Shown piece by piece: positions 23,346 through 34,981 of a DNA stretch of 64,000 nucleotides. This DNA is from Flaveria trinervia. Taxonomy: Eukaryota > Streptophyta > Magnoliopsida > Asterales > Asteraceae. Position 1 is the stretch's first letter. Each line of letters starts with the position of its first letter. The notes below the pieces were generated by a model, which was not told where the DNA came from, did not search any database, and was given only the letters and a program-made list of their open reading frames with translations. The position numbers were made by a program, and so were the translations under genes. The stretch is taken from contig CM046452.1 in assembly GCA_025506515.1 (NCBI GenBank), positions 40,333,518 to 40,397,517 of the forward strand. The letters are read 5' to 3'.

Positions 23346-24524
23346 CTGTCAGATGCACCAAGACATGAAGAAAGATTTTTTGTGGCTGGTATGAAGCATG
23401 TTGTGGTGGAGTACGTGAGTAAATGCCTTACTTGTTTACGAGTGAAGGCCGAGCATTAAAAGCTGTATGGGAAGATCTAACGGTTGGATATACCAGAGTG
23501 GAAGTGAGAGCATATCACCATGAATTTTATTACGAAGCTACCACGCATCGCGCGAGGATACGATGCCATATGGGTGATAGTTAATCGATTGACGAAGAGC
23601 GCTCACTTCCTACCGATTCGTTAGACATATTCATCAGAGAGGTTGACAGATCTGTTCATCAATGAAATTTAACCTGTCATGGTGTACCGGTGTCCATTGT
23701 GTTTGATCGTGACACCCGGTTTACATCTAAATTTTGGAAGAAATTCCACGATGCGATGGGAACGAGTCTACATATTAGCACGGCTTATCGGAAAGGACCA
23801 TTCAGACGCTGGAGGATATGCTTCGAGCGTGTGTCATCGATTTTGAAGGATGTTGGGATGACCACTTACCATTAGCTGAGTTCTCATATAACAACAGTTA
23901 TCATGCGAGCATTGGCATGCCCCCTTATGAGATGCTATATGCTAGGAGATGTTGAACACCCGTGTGTTGGGGTGATATTGGTCAGAAAGAGTTAGGAAGC
24001 GTCGAGGTGATCGAGGCTACGACTGAGAAACTTGAAAAGATTAAGGCCTTCATGAAGACAGCCAAAGATAGATTGAAGTCGTATGCTAATAAACAACGTA
24101 GACCGATGAGTTCCAGGTGGGTGACAGGGTTATGTTGAAAGTCTCACCTTGGAAGGGTAACATTCGGTTCAGAAAGTGGGGCAAGTTGAGCCCGAGATAC
24201 ATAGGGCCTTTCCGAATCATTGCTCGAGTAGGAGAGGTAGCCTATAGACTAGAGTTACTAGATGATTTACGTGGAATTCATCCGACATTCCGTGTATCTC
24301 ATCCGAGAAAATGTTTAGCAGACGAGGATATGGTTGTACCACTGGAGGATATCAAAGTAGATGAACGCCTCAATTATGTGGAGAAACTAGTGGCGATCAT
24401 TGATCATAAAGAGAAGAGGTTGAGGAATAAAGTGGTTTCTCTTGTGCGTGTACAGTGGAAGCACAGAAAGGGATCTGAGTCTATGTTGGAGACTGAAGAA
24501 GAGATGAGACAACATTACCCATGA
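23346..24524 (+). pseudogene. Tekay-like integrase with C-terminal chromodomain
   Basis: The zinc-binding end (CLTC) is near 23425 and the core includes [15 protein letters not shown] (about 23527-23570), [11 protein letters not shown] and [15 protein letters not shown] (about 23702-23745). The core is broken by stops and at least one shift. From 24117 to 24524 a clean 135-codon frame remains: residues 1-60 are the GPF/Y-type region (LSPRYIGPFRI, HPTFRVSHPRK) and residues 88-135 resemble a Tekay-type chromodomain (VEKLVAIIDHKEKRLRNK and VRVQWKH). Chromodomains of this clade are thought to steer integration to marked heterochromatin. Confidence 0.88.
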
Positions 24525-24559
24525 TTCTTTGAGGAATAACAGGTTTCGGGGATGAATCC

Positions 24560-24578
24560 TATATAAGGGGGGTGGACT
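24560..24578 (+). other. Polypurine tract region of the Tekay-like element
   Basis: ATAAGGGGGGTGGACT just upstream of the 3' LTR at 24579, in the position of a polypurine tract. Confidence 0.6.
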
Positions 24579-24855
24579 TCTAACACCCGGTTAATTTTTT
24601 AAGTTAGTAAAGAAAGAATAAAGTAATGGAAAAGAAAGAAAAGATATTTACCCAAGTTGAGGGGTAAAAAGTGACAAAAGGACAAAAAGGTTTGAAAGTA
24701 GGTGTAAAGTGGGCATGGCCGCCCACCCTCTTCTTACACACTCAAATATTTGGATTTTAGAGAGAGAGAGAAAGAAAAGGAGTAGAAAGCTCTCTAGTTG
24801 AAGAAGAACAAGCTGAAAAGTCGAATTCAAGGTAACGAATTCATGGTTTTTAAGT
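24579..24855 (+). repeat. 3' LTR of the Tekay-like element, left part
   Basis: First 277 bases of the 3' LTR, matching 19278 onward. The terminal TG is mutated to TC (TCTAACACCCGG). It is interrupted at 24855 by the minus-strand SIRE-like element; TAAGT at 24851-24855 is the left TSD. The remainder is at 51698-53741. Confidence 0.92.
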
Positions 24856-25641
24856 TGCAGGACCGTTGAAGGGTGGTCAAATACAACACAACAACACAAA
24901 GAGGAGAGTAACTAAACTTAATCAAACAGTGAACTGGATTAACCACAAGTAAAGACACTAAGAACACAAGTAATTAAGAGACAGAACACAAGAGCAAGAT
25001 ACACAAAGAGTTGGTTTTCTAGGTAGTAGTATATTGCTTTCTTGATGTTCTATTACAAGTGTTACAAAGAATATGAATAAAGTTACAAGAACATGAGATA
25101 CTTATACTACATCCTATAACCGGCCATACTATGAAAGCCAGCTGGATAGAATTGACTAGACACAAAACAAAATCAATTATAGAGTCAAAAAGGCAGATTG
25201 CCTTTTTGACTTTCTGACTATGACATGCCATAGCTCACGTCCTTATCTATTACAAAAAGAATAAAGTACATGAAGTAGAAAGTTTATAGACCCAAGACCT
25301 CAATGTACAGTTACCAAAAGCATGGACCTTTTCACCAACTCAAGTAAGTTGGTGACATTACACAGTCGCAGCGTAAAGGGGTCTAGCTTTATGGAAAAGT
25401 ACACAGATAAAGCATGTTGTTAAAAGTCTTTAGAAGAAATCTGTCTTCAAGAGTTGAGCTTCGGAAGACTTTGTCTCTGAAGCTTCAGAAGACTTCATTT
25501 TTGGCTTCAGAAGATATTGGTCTTGGCTTCAGAAGATTTCATACTTAGAATATTTCTGTAACTTGTGTAAAACTTCTGAATCATTCTTTTTCAGTACAGA
25601 AAAAACTTTGGTTGCTTCAGCCTCTTCAAATATTCTCTACA
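24856..25641 (-). repeat. 3' LTR of the minus-strand SIRE-like element
   Basis: On the minus strand it begins TGTAGAGAATATT and ends GGTCCTGCA. It carries a CTTCGGAAG-type array (25425-25570) and a hairpin at 25184-25210 (GTCAAAAAGGC, 5-nt loop, exact complement). Confidence 0.92.
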
Positions 25642-25651
25642 AACTCCCCCT
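25642..25651 (-). other. Polypurine tract of the minus-strand SIRE-like element
   Basis: The minus strand reads AGGGGGAGTT directly before the 3' LTR start TGTAGAG. Confidence 0.85.
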
Positions 25652-25765
25652 AGGTTGATGCTTCCAAAACTCTTGAAGACTTTAGATATCAACAGTCCTC
25701 ATTAGGATAATAACCAGCCCTTTCATCATAAGATGATCAGGATCCTTCAGACTGTCAAAGTGTCC

Positions 25766-28763
25766 TCACATGTCAAAGAGATCATGCAGAGGCAATTGAA
25801 ACATGTCTTTCCAAGTGTAGACATTCCCAATGCCATGATCTCTAATGACATGCCACCTTTCTGGATTTGTAGTGTATGTCCAGGATAGGATGGGTCTTTC
25901 TGATGCTAGAGAAGCTATTGGAATGGGAGATGATGGAGCATCTTCTGGCTGCACTTCTCAGGATGTTCTGACTCAGTGGAGATTCAGAAAAGGATGTAGT
26001 CTTCTTCTTCTTCTTTGGCTTTGGCTTTAAAGCCATCCTTTTCTTTCTCTTTACAACTATTAACTGAGAAGACTGGCCTGTAGCACCTGATTGATCTTCA
26101 TTTTCTTTCTCAGTTTGGCCTTTCACTCTCACAGGTTCAGATTGAGAATGAGTCTGACCCTAGTGTGGATCAGAATATGAAGTTTGCTAAGATTCAATAG
26201 GAGGTCCAGGTTGTGTTGTCTCTGGTTGTTCAACCTTAACCTCAGGGAAATGTAAGTCAACCAGCTCTCCACTCTTTATCTTCTGCTTGATCACCCTGAT
26301 ATGCTCATCCATAGTGGATAGAGACATGGGGCCAAGTCTCCTTCCAGAGAATCCATGCAGCTTCAAGAAGCTCATCATCCTCTGCCTGTCAGCAGATTTC
26401 TTCTTTCTTTTCTAGATGATGGCTCTTGACTTAGCAGCTTCTTCCTTAGCTTTCTTTTGGTTGTCTTTCTTTCCTTGACTATCTCAAGTTCAAGTTGTTT
26501 GAGATACTCAAACTCATTATAGTCAAAGGATAAGGGAAGAAGTGTTTCTTCCTGATAGAGGCCTATAGCACTCAGGTAGTTGATCACCTTGATCCTTTCT
26601 TCTTCTTTATCTACCCAAGGTTCTTGTTGAACTACATACTTATATGCAGGGCTTTCTTGAACTGGGGAGAGACTGGGCACATGCTTGTACAATCTTTTCT
26701 TTCTTCTATCTTCTTTGATTTGTACCAGTAGCTCTGCATCTTCTGCCTCTATCCTCTCCCTTGACCATTCCAGGTCAACCAACTCATGTAGTTTCTCCAA
26801 GGGGAGAGAGATGAAATTGTCTATGTCATAGTTGGTTTTGTGCATGTAGTTTATCCTGACTGCCCTTAGCTCATCATTCTGAGTATCTAGTCTAGGGAAC
26901 CCTGATAGCAGACTCCATGAGTCTTGCAGACACAGAGGAAGAATTTTCTCCCCTCAGCTTCCTTTTCCTCTCTCTCTTCTCCTCTTCAATCTCCTCAAAA
27001 GTCATTTTTCTTTTCCCTTTGTCACTCACAGACCTTTGGGACTCAGGGTGGATAGAGCTTTGGCCTTCATTGCTTGGTGTAGCTTCCAAGCTCTGGCTAG
27101 AGAGAGGTTGAGATGCACCTTCCCCAGTAGGTGTCTCAAAAGGGCTTGACCTCTGCAGCAGTTGTTGTTGATAAGACAGGGCTCTCAAGTTTTGTCACTG
27201 GGCCTTCAGTCAATGTTTCCCCTATGAAACTAATCTTAGGGTCGGCCTAAACATCCAGTTGATTGATGACATTGCCTGATTGCCTATGTCTTCTTCTAAG
27301 GCTGAACTCTGTAGTGATCCGGTCTTAGATTCTTTGAGCCAACTTAGCAGCTTGTCTTGATTGGCATGGGTTGACAAGTGGCATGTTGACTAAATCCAGA
27401 CCTTCATAGAAGTTCATGGTCTGAAAGTTGAAGATTTATTGCTGCCCTTCAACTCTAATGATGATTAGGGCTCTTCTGTTGTTGTCATACCTCCACCCAA
27501 TGATGTGATTTGAAGATGGTGGAGATGACATGGCCCTTGGTATCCCTTCCTTAAACAAACTTTGTATTAAGGAGTCTATGTAGTCCACATCAATATGAAC
27601 TTGAGGAAGCTGCTGAGTATGCACAACTGCAAGTGAGGATGGTGAGTCCTCAGTGTCCATACTCTCTGAAGAACTCGTAGGTTCTATGATTGCAATGACT
27701 TTCTCCCCCTTTTTGGTAGCATCACCTACTTGCATAGGTGAGCTAGGAGTTAGGTCAATCACATCCACAGGTTCTTGTGTTCCTGGTTGAGCTCCTCTTA
27801 AAGGTCTCCCATCTAGTTTGTCCTTAAGATATGAAATCTCAAGTTATTGATCATTGACCCTATTTTGCATGGTAGTCCCTTGAGATTCAAGGTGACTGAC
27901 CTTGGAGACTAAATAGGTGCATGTTTAAGACAGTTTTTGCACTTTTAGTCTTAAATTCCCCTCATCTTCATCAGAAGAATCATTGGGGGATGACATGATT
28001 GGACCAGAGTCCTCACTCTCACCAGCAGCTTCAGGTTCTTGGCTGTTGGATTTCCTCTGCTCACTGGCAATCTTAGTTGAGATATTAGTGGGCTGAGTTG
28101 CCATGGTTGAGGTCATAATGATGTAATCACTTTCAAAAGTGAGAGCCGCTTCCATATGTACATCCTGAACATGTTTAAAAGTATCCACCTCAGTAGTAGG
28201 TGACTGATGGGGGCTAGAAATAGGAGCCTCAGAAGCACTCATCTCTCTTTGAGTATGGGAAAAGAAGAAAGAATCATGGTACTCACTGAAACCTAGATCT
28301 TCATCACTATAGAAGTCAAGGTTAGGGATTGGTTGGTTGAGATCTAAAGGCTGGGGATGGTAACTGTAACTATCCCCTAAAGGTTGATCACTTGAGTATT
28401 GAGACTCAAAGTGATGGCTTAAGGCAATTTGGCATCTGAGCTTATCAGGCTAAGCATAAGGAACCTCAGCACTGATCCTTGAAGAGATGGGAGTGGTCTG
28501 CTCCTCAGGAGAAGTAGGAGCTCCAGTGTCCACTTTTTCCTGTATGGGTGAGTGTATAGGGGCCTACAAAGACTTAATAGCCTGAGTAGGAGTTTGTTTG
28601 GATTTTCTTTGGTAGGTGAGGGTGATTTGTGGCTGTTTAGGTGGTTGGGATGTAGAAGGTGTGGGTTCAACACTACCTGGTGCTGCTAAGTTGTCACCTT
28701 GAGCAATAAGCTCTAACATTTTTGGGACCAGGGCGGTTTCTACCCCAGAGAAGCCAACAATGG
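25766..28763 (-). pseudogene. Third ORF (after pol) of the SIRE-like element, C-terminal two thirds
   Basis: Minus-strand frames with many Ser, Pro, Glu and Lys. They include MDVIDLTPSSPMQVG (27768 downward), Lys/Arg/Glu-rich coiled segments (GKRKMTFEEIEEEKRERKRK near 27000), and a C-terminal module ERPILSW, VIRDHGIGNVYTWKDMF, LPLHDLFDM ending at the stop 25766. Several stops and shifts break it. In SIRE elements the ORF in this place is called env-like, but I see no signal peptide or transmembrane segment, so the label would be positional only. The same C-terminal module appears in the remnant at 12890-13345. It is split from its N-terminal part by the solo LTR at 28769. Confidence 0.65.
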
Positions 28764-29335
28764 GCTTTTGTAAGAACAAGATATTTTCTTTGAAGCCGAC
28801 AGAAGAAGAAAAAGAAATAAAGCCCAAGCCGAGGGACCAAACTTTCCAAAATGGGAAAACCCTTGAAGGAATGGGAGTATAAAAGGGGGAAGGCATCCAC
28901 ACCCACCCCCACACCGATTAATTTTCGGATTTGAGAGAAGAGAAGGAGAAAAAGTGGTCTCAAGCTTGGTTCGTGTGGATTCGAGCATGGAAATCGTCGT
29001 GTAGCGGGTCAAATCGAAGCTCTACCCGACGGGATCGTTTATGTGAGTTTTAGGACCCCTCTTTTACACATTTTTGAATGATTTTAGGGCTGGAACACAT
29101 CTGAAAATCAGGTTTTTGAGTGTGTGTTTGACCCGTTCATGTATGTGTGGGTATGTGTAAGATTCATTTGGTTCTTGTGTTTAGGCTTGTGTGTGCTTGA
29201 ATGGTGATGTGGTATGCATTCCTAAGGTTTAGGATGGTTGATTTAGGCTTAGAATGGGTTTGGATGAGCTTAGAGGTTGAAAATGGTAGATTGAGTTCGG
29301 GAGTGAGCTGTATTCTGTGTAGTTAGGGCTATGTG

Positions 29336-29665
29336 ACCGAATGGCATGCTAGTCGTGCGATTGAGGTCCATACGCATGCCAGTTGTGCAATTGAGGGTCA
29401 ATCGCATGTGAGTCATGCGACTGGGGGCCATATGCCTACTAGTCATGCGACTGAAGGTCAATCGCATGGGGAGTCATGTGACTAAGAGTTCATTCGCATT
29501 AAGTCCATCCGCATTAGTTCCATTCTTATGGGACTCATCCTCACTGAGTCCATTCACATTAGTTTCATTCGCACGATTGGGTGTTTATCCGCATAGGTGT
29601 TCAACCGCATTGGTTCAATCACATGATGTTCAGTCGCCTGTTGGCCATGTGACTGAAGGGTGTCC
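29336..29665 (+). repeat. TGCGAYTGA-type array in the solo LTR
   Basis: About fifteen degenerate units in both orientations, for example GTCGTGCGATTGAG, TCAATCGCATG, CATGCGACTGAAGG and CATTCGCACGATTGG. It has the same core as the arrays at 11140, 11905 and 62150, but in a different LTR family. Confidence 0.85.
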
Positions 29666-30176
29666 ATACGCCCAAGTAGGGCTGGTGTGCCCGAGGAAAT
29701 ATAGTTAAATTGCTGACTTTCGAGGGAAAGTGCATATGTAAGTTTTGATGCCGAAGATTCTCGTAAGTTCATGTAAGATGACTGTTGTGACCTTAGAGGT
29801 TATGTTGGGCATGATGACGTTGCATGTTATGCATGATGTATGTTATGTATGTATTATGTTGCCCTGTATGATGATGTTGACTGTGTATGATATGTTCCTT
29901 TTATGATGTATGCTTATCTTTCTTGTGCCTTTCCGTTGAATGTTAATGAATGAAATGAAAGTATTATGTAACGTAAGGTGAAAGATAATGAAAAAGGAAC
30001 ATGATAAATGGATGCATTAATAAATGAATGAAAATAAAGAAAGTCTTGCAAACCTTGTATGTCGAGCCATGCCATTAAAAGGTGTTAGCCCAGCGGTGTG
30101 TGGGTTCACTACCCCTGGAGGATGCACATCGGGGTCTTTCTTCATGATTGACCATTTGTATAGCACCATTGATGCA

Positions 30177-30377
30177 TACCCTAGGTACTGTGACCAATGG
30201 TGCGATGCACCGTTATAGCTGGTCTATGATAGGCCTAGGTCCGGTACCAGGAATAGCAGGGTATTGCACATGGCATTGGTACACCTAAACTCTACCCTAG
30301 GTACTGTGACCAGAGGTGCGACGCACCGTATAGCTAGTTTATGATATACCTACATCCAATACCAAGATAGCAGGGTA
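30177..30377 (+). repeat. Two direct copies of an ~86-bp unit in the solo LTR
   Basis: Copies at 30177-30263 and 30293-30377, both starting TACCCTAGGTACTGTGACCA and ending AGCAGGGTA. Each contains a near-palindrome GGTGCGAYGCACC. Several substitutions separate them. Confidence 0.85.
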
Positions 30378-30847
30378 AAGTTTATGGTTGAAGGAAAGAA
30401 AAGATGTAATGATGAAAGAATGAATGTATGAACGATTAATGAAAATATTAATGATATTATCTATGTGTACGTACGATGTATGATCGCATGAAAGTAAGGA
30501 ACGGCTTTAATGGAAGAAAAGTATGTTTTATTATAAAACTAGAACTCACTCAGTAACGATGACTTTTATGTGTTTCCAATTGGAAGGTAATGATTGCTGA
30601 GGATGGCAGGAGGTGGATACTCAACTCTTTTGGGATGGCATCCATTTATAATGCTTTTGTGATGTAATGCAACTTGGGTTTGTAATTGGATAACGATGTA
30701 TTATTTTGCAAAAGCTATTATATTGAAACGGAGTGTTTTGTTTAAATGTTCCGCTGCAATGTTTTTATGTAATATGATGAAAATATATGTTTTATGTGCA
30801 ATGATTTACAAGCTGTAAGCGTCCCGGGAATAGGGCCTTACAGCTTT

Positions 30848-31564
30848 CTCAGTATTTTAAAGATGTCGGGCTTCATCTGTCCCAGTTTAAGAATGTTACC
30901 TATTCCCCTTACCTGTGAGCCAAGTTCACACATTAAGAATGTACTGGAGATATCTAGGGAACATGTAATATTCTAAGGAGTCCATGTTTTCCAGTAGATT
31001 AGTGTAAACAAACTAAGAATACCTGAAGTTGACCCCCTGAATCATTCCATGGACAATGAAGGGGAGATCCTCAAAAATCTGGTCCTATCCACCATGCTTG
31101 TTTGATAAGTTGTGGATAACCACATGAAGCAAGAATTTCCACTAGGATGAGACCTTCCCTTTCCTAAAGGTCTTGATAGAGTAGTCTCCCTCATAACCCA
31201 TCTGCTCAAAAGAATGATTTACAGCTTCCTTTGGGAAGAACACCTCACCTTCTTCATCATCCTCCTGAAGATGCATGTTGATGATGGCCGGAGTGATGAA
31301 GACTGTTCTCCCCTGCACTGTGGCAGACAGTGCCTTCTCCCCATCCATTACGACCTCTTGGTAGGTCTTCTAGAATTCTAGTAGATGATCCTCATAGAGT
31401 GGAGGATCAATGGTTAGGGAGGTGAAGTAGTTTGATAGAGCTAAGAAATGGCAAACCTCTGAGAAATGAGGATCTTTCTCAGAGCTTAACAGAGCAACCT
31501 GATTATGTTGCCTGTGTAACTGCATGGTAAAGTTCGGATCATTTCTGTGAAGAGGGTTGGCCAT
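30848..31564 (-). pseudogene. Third ORF of the SIRE-like element, N-terminal part
   Basis: It starts at ATG 31564 (MANPLHRNDPNFTMQLHRQHNQ). A related downstream frame contains INMHLQEDDEEGEVFFPKEA and SFEQMGYEGDYSIKTFRKGK (31348-31142). The last phrase corresponds to MSFINNGYEGDISATTILKKHF in the third ORF of the plus-strand element (43203), showing the two ORF3 proteins are homologous. Stops interrupt the frame before the solo LTR. The function is unknown. Confidence 0.7.
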
Positions 31565-31569
31565 TTTGA

Positions 31570-32290
31570 GAAGCTTATGGATGAAGAAAGATGAAAGAAA
31601 GTAATTTCAGAGAGAAATTTTTGGTTTTTAGGTTTGGAGGAAGAAGCAGATGATAGAAAGAGGGGGAAACCATTGGGTTTATATGTGAAAAGGATTTCTA
31701 ATAAAGTTTAATGAAAGAGGATAAACTTTGAAATCCGGATGTTAGTCCCACCTCTAAAAGAGTAGTTTAATTTTGCTCAAAAAGTAGTTTTCTTGGAAGT
31801 CAAAAAGCTTCCGAATGTAAATTACCTTCGGAAGTTTTAATGAAAAAGCTTCCAAAGCTAAAATGACTTTGGAAGATTTTCCTAAGAGTTGTGAAAATTT
31901 TGACTTTGGAAGAAAATCAAGACTTGAGAGTTTTGTTCAAGAACAAAACTTCCAAGAATTAATTTGTTGCGGAAGAAAAAGGTCCTTGAAAACATATAAG
32001 TGCCAAAGAAAAGTTTAAGCTTCGGAAGATATTTCAGAAAGTTCTTCCTAAGGTAAAATACTTGGGCAGTTATTTGTTTTAAAAGCATAAGTTTCTTCCG
32101 AAGTTAAACACATAACTTCTGAAGGATCAAAATTTTCATACTTCTTGGAAAGTCTTCAAAAAGTTTTTCATCCAAAGAAAACAAGAGCTTAGGATAGTGA
32201 TGAACTAGACAACTTAGGACACACATATTTTAAGAAATAATAAGAATTAGATTTAAGAAAAAAACCTACTCAAAGTTGATCATCCCAATA
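31570..32290 (-). repeat. Spacer between pol and ORF3 with a CTTCGGAAG array
   Basis: No ORF. Between about 31790 and 32160 there are roughly a dozen copies of AGCTTCGGAAG, CTTCCGAAG, CTTCCAAAG and CTTTGGAAG. The exact 12-mer AGCTTCGGAAGA also occurs in the LTR array of the same element (near 25460 and 51490). Confidence 0.75.
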
Positions 32291-34976
32291 GCTCATACAA
32301 GATATTTAAATCTCTGTTCATCAAAAGCCTTTGTAAACAAATCAGCATATTGTTCATTTGTGTGAACTTTGACTAGTTTAATTAATCCCTTTTCGTAATT
32401 ATCTCTTATTAAATGATACATGATATTGATGTGTTTGGTCCTTCAGTGCTGAACATGATTCTATGTGATTTAGATAGCACTATTTTTGTCTATGTGAATG
32501 GGAGTCTCCTTGAAGTTTAACCCATAGTCCAGCATCTGATTCTGAATCCAAAGCACTTAAGCACAGTAGCTTGCAGCAGCAATGTATTCAACTTCAGCAG
32601 TTGATGTAGAGACACATGATTATTTCTTGCATTGCCATGAGACAACCCTTCCACCAAGAAACTAGCATCCCCTACATGTAGACTTTGCAATCATGTTGCA
32701 ACCACCATAATCACTATCTGTATAAGCATACCGATTAAAGTTAGGATTCTTAGAATACCATAGACCAAGTGTTGAAGCACCTTTAAGGTATCTTAGAATC
32801 CTTTTGATAGTGATAAGATGAGACATCTTAGGGTTGGCTTGTATCATGCATAGATGCAAGTAGCAAACATAATATCAGGCCTACTAGTAGTAAGATACAT
32901 AAGAGACCCATTCATAGCCCTGTATAAGTGTTCATCTACACACTCCCCCTCAAGATCAGGTCCGACGGAGTGGTTTCTAGCTATGGGTGTCTTAGCAATC
33001 TTACAATTAGTCATGTTGAACCACATGAGTATATCTTGAACATACTTTGACGGACTAATGAAGATGCCATCTTCAACTTGCTTCATTTTAATTCCTAGAA
33101 TGAAATTGAGTTCCCCTATGACACTCATTCAAATCTGTCCTTCATCAGCTTCTTAAAGTCTTTGCAAGAGCTTTGGATTAGTTGAACCAAAGATGATGTC
33201 ATCCACATATACTTGAACTAGCAATATGTCATTTCCCTATCCTTTGATGAAGAGAGTTCCATCAATAGTACCTCTCATGTATCCATGTTTGCAAAGATAC
33301 TAAGATAGTGTCGCATACCACTTCTGGGGTGCTTGATGCAATCCATAAAGAGCTTTGTCAAGCTTGCAGACATAATCAAGATGATAAGGATCTACAAAAC
33401 CAGGTGGTTTTTTGACATAAACATCTTCAGCAATCATTCCATAGAGGAAAGCACACTTCACATCAAGTTTAAAGACCTTGAAGTTCTTGGATGCAGCAAA
33501 TGCCAGGTATATCCTAACAGCTTACAGTCTTGCTACAAGAGCAAAGACATCAATGTATTCAACTCCTTCTTCTTGTGTGTATCCTTGAACAACTAGTCTA
33601 GCTTTGTTCTTAATGATGAATCCTCTATCATCCTTCTTGTTCCTAAACACCCATTTGGTTCCAATGGTAGTCTTCCCATGAGTAATGTGGAAGAGGACAA
33701 AGGTTCCAAACTTTCTGCCTTTTGAATTGAAGTAGCTCCTCTTGCATAGCTTCAACCCAACTTCCATCCTCAGAGCCTCATTAACTTTCTTTGGCTCTAT
33801 CTAGGATAAGAAACAAGAATGAAGACAAACATTTGCTTCATGGGTTTGTCCTCCTGTTTTTACCCTTGTGATAACATCTCCAATGATGTTTGTGGTGGGG
33901 TGAGACTTATGGATCCTAAGCTAAGGGATCACAACAAGTTGCTGAGAAAGATCTAAATTAGAGAAATTTTGATCTGGCATTGATATTTCTCCTAGCACAT
34001 CCGCACACTTATCAATAAAGACTTGATCCAAGGAGTGTGTGACATCATTGATGTTATCATCTATGGAGTAGTTATCAGCATCAAGAAAGTCTTGATCACT
34101 GTCACTGCTACCATCATTGTCTTCTACAATTGAAGTGTCTTTATCTGGTTGTGGAGCCTCTAAGCTAGAATTTGAAGGCATACCAGATGTATCAGCTGAG
34201 TGTGTCATTGTGGTGCTGATAGAAACTTCATTTGCAGAAGTAGTCCTAACTAGAGCTGAAGATGTGTTACTTGAAAATCTTCTTAGCTCAAATCATGGAT
34301 CAGGATCACCTGTATTTAATTTTCTGCAAATCCTAAAATAGTCTCATAAGATTTGTTAAAATAGTTGGTAACTAAATCAAGATCAAAAAGCCAATCAGGA
34401 CCAGAACCAGCCACACAGGGTGTTTGTTCATTGAAAGTCACATTGGCTGACTCCTCAACAATTCTACTTTTGAGATTGTATACTATGTAAGCCTTAGCTT
34501 GGGAAGAGTATCCAATGAAGTGTCCATCATATGATTTCTCAGCAAATTTGGCAATTTGATCCTTGGTATTCAAGATGGTGCAAGGACAACCAAATGACCT
34601 AAGAAAACCATTGAAAGGTTTCCTCTTGCCATGAGTCTTAACTACTAAAACTCTATTCTGCACATAGTAGGCAGTGTTGACTGCTTCTACCCAGAAGGTG
34701 ATAGGCAGCTTAGAGTCAGACAACATTGTTCTTGCAACTTCAATCAGTCTCCTGTTTCTCCTCTCAGCAACACCATTCTGCTGAGGAGTCCTGGGAGCAT
34801 TGTATTGTCTTGTAATACCTTTTACATCACAAAATACATCAAGGATTTGGTTCTAGAATTTAGTTCCCTAAACACATCTTATGATTTTGACCTTGTGATC
34901 AGATTGATTGTCAATCTTTAAGATGAAATTCTTCAGAATCTCAGGAGTCTCATCGTTAGTTCTAAGGAAAAAGACC
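32291..34976 (-). pseudogene. SIRE-like pol: integrase C-terminus, RT, RNase H
   Basis: From right to left: the integrase end (LPITFWVEAVNTAYYVQNR, then FNGFLRSFGCPCTILNTKDQ, 34726-34316); the RT start with GTKWVFRNKKDDRGFIIKNK and ARLVVQGYTQEEGVEY (33767-33522); the intact active-site codons for YVDD at 33209-33198; RNase H with GSLMYLTTSRPDIMFATC and SDYGGC and STAEVEYIAAA (33128-32560). The block is cut at 34981 by the plus-strand SIRE-like element and resumes at 47293. Several in-frame stops and shifts make it non-functional. Confidence 0.88.
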
Positions 34977-34981
34977 CAAGT

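Larger units (their letters stand above)
28769..30842 (+). mobile_element. Solo LTR of a Tekay-like Gypsy element
   Basis: A 2,074-base LTR from TGTAAGAACAAG to GGGCCTTACA, flanked by perfect GCTTT (28764-28768 and 30843-30847). There is no PBS, PPT or internal region. It is related to, but not the same subfamily as, the Tekay-like LTR at 19278: the ends AGCTGTAAGCGTCCCGGGAA and the block ACCCCTCTTTTACA are shared. It sits in the third ORF of the minus-strand SIRE-like element. Solo LTRs arise by recombination between the two LTRs of one insertion. Confidence 0.93.

Noticed and set aside
24648..24899. Minus-strand hydrophobic ORF across the 24855 junction
   Set aside because: It spans an LTR-LTR insertion joint, so it cannot be an ancestral gene.
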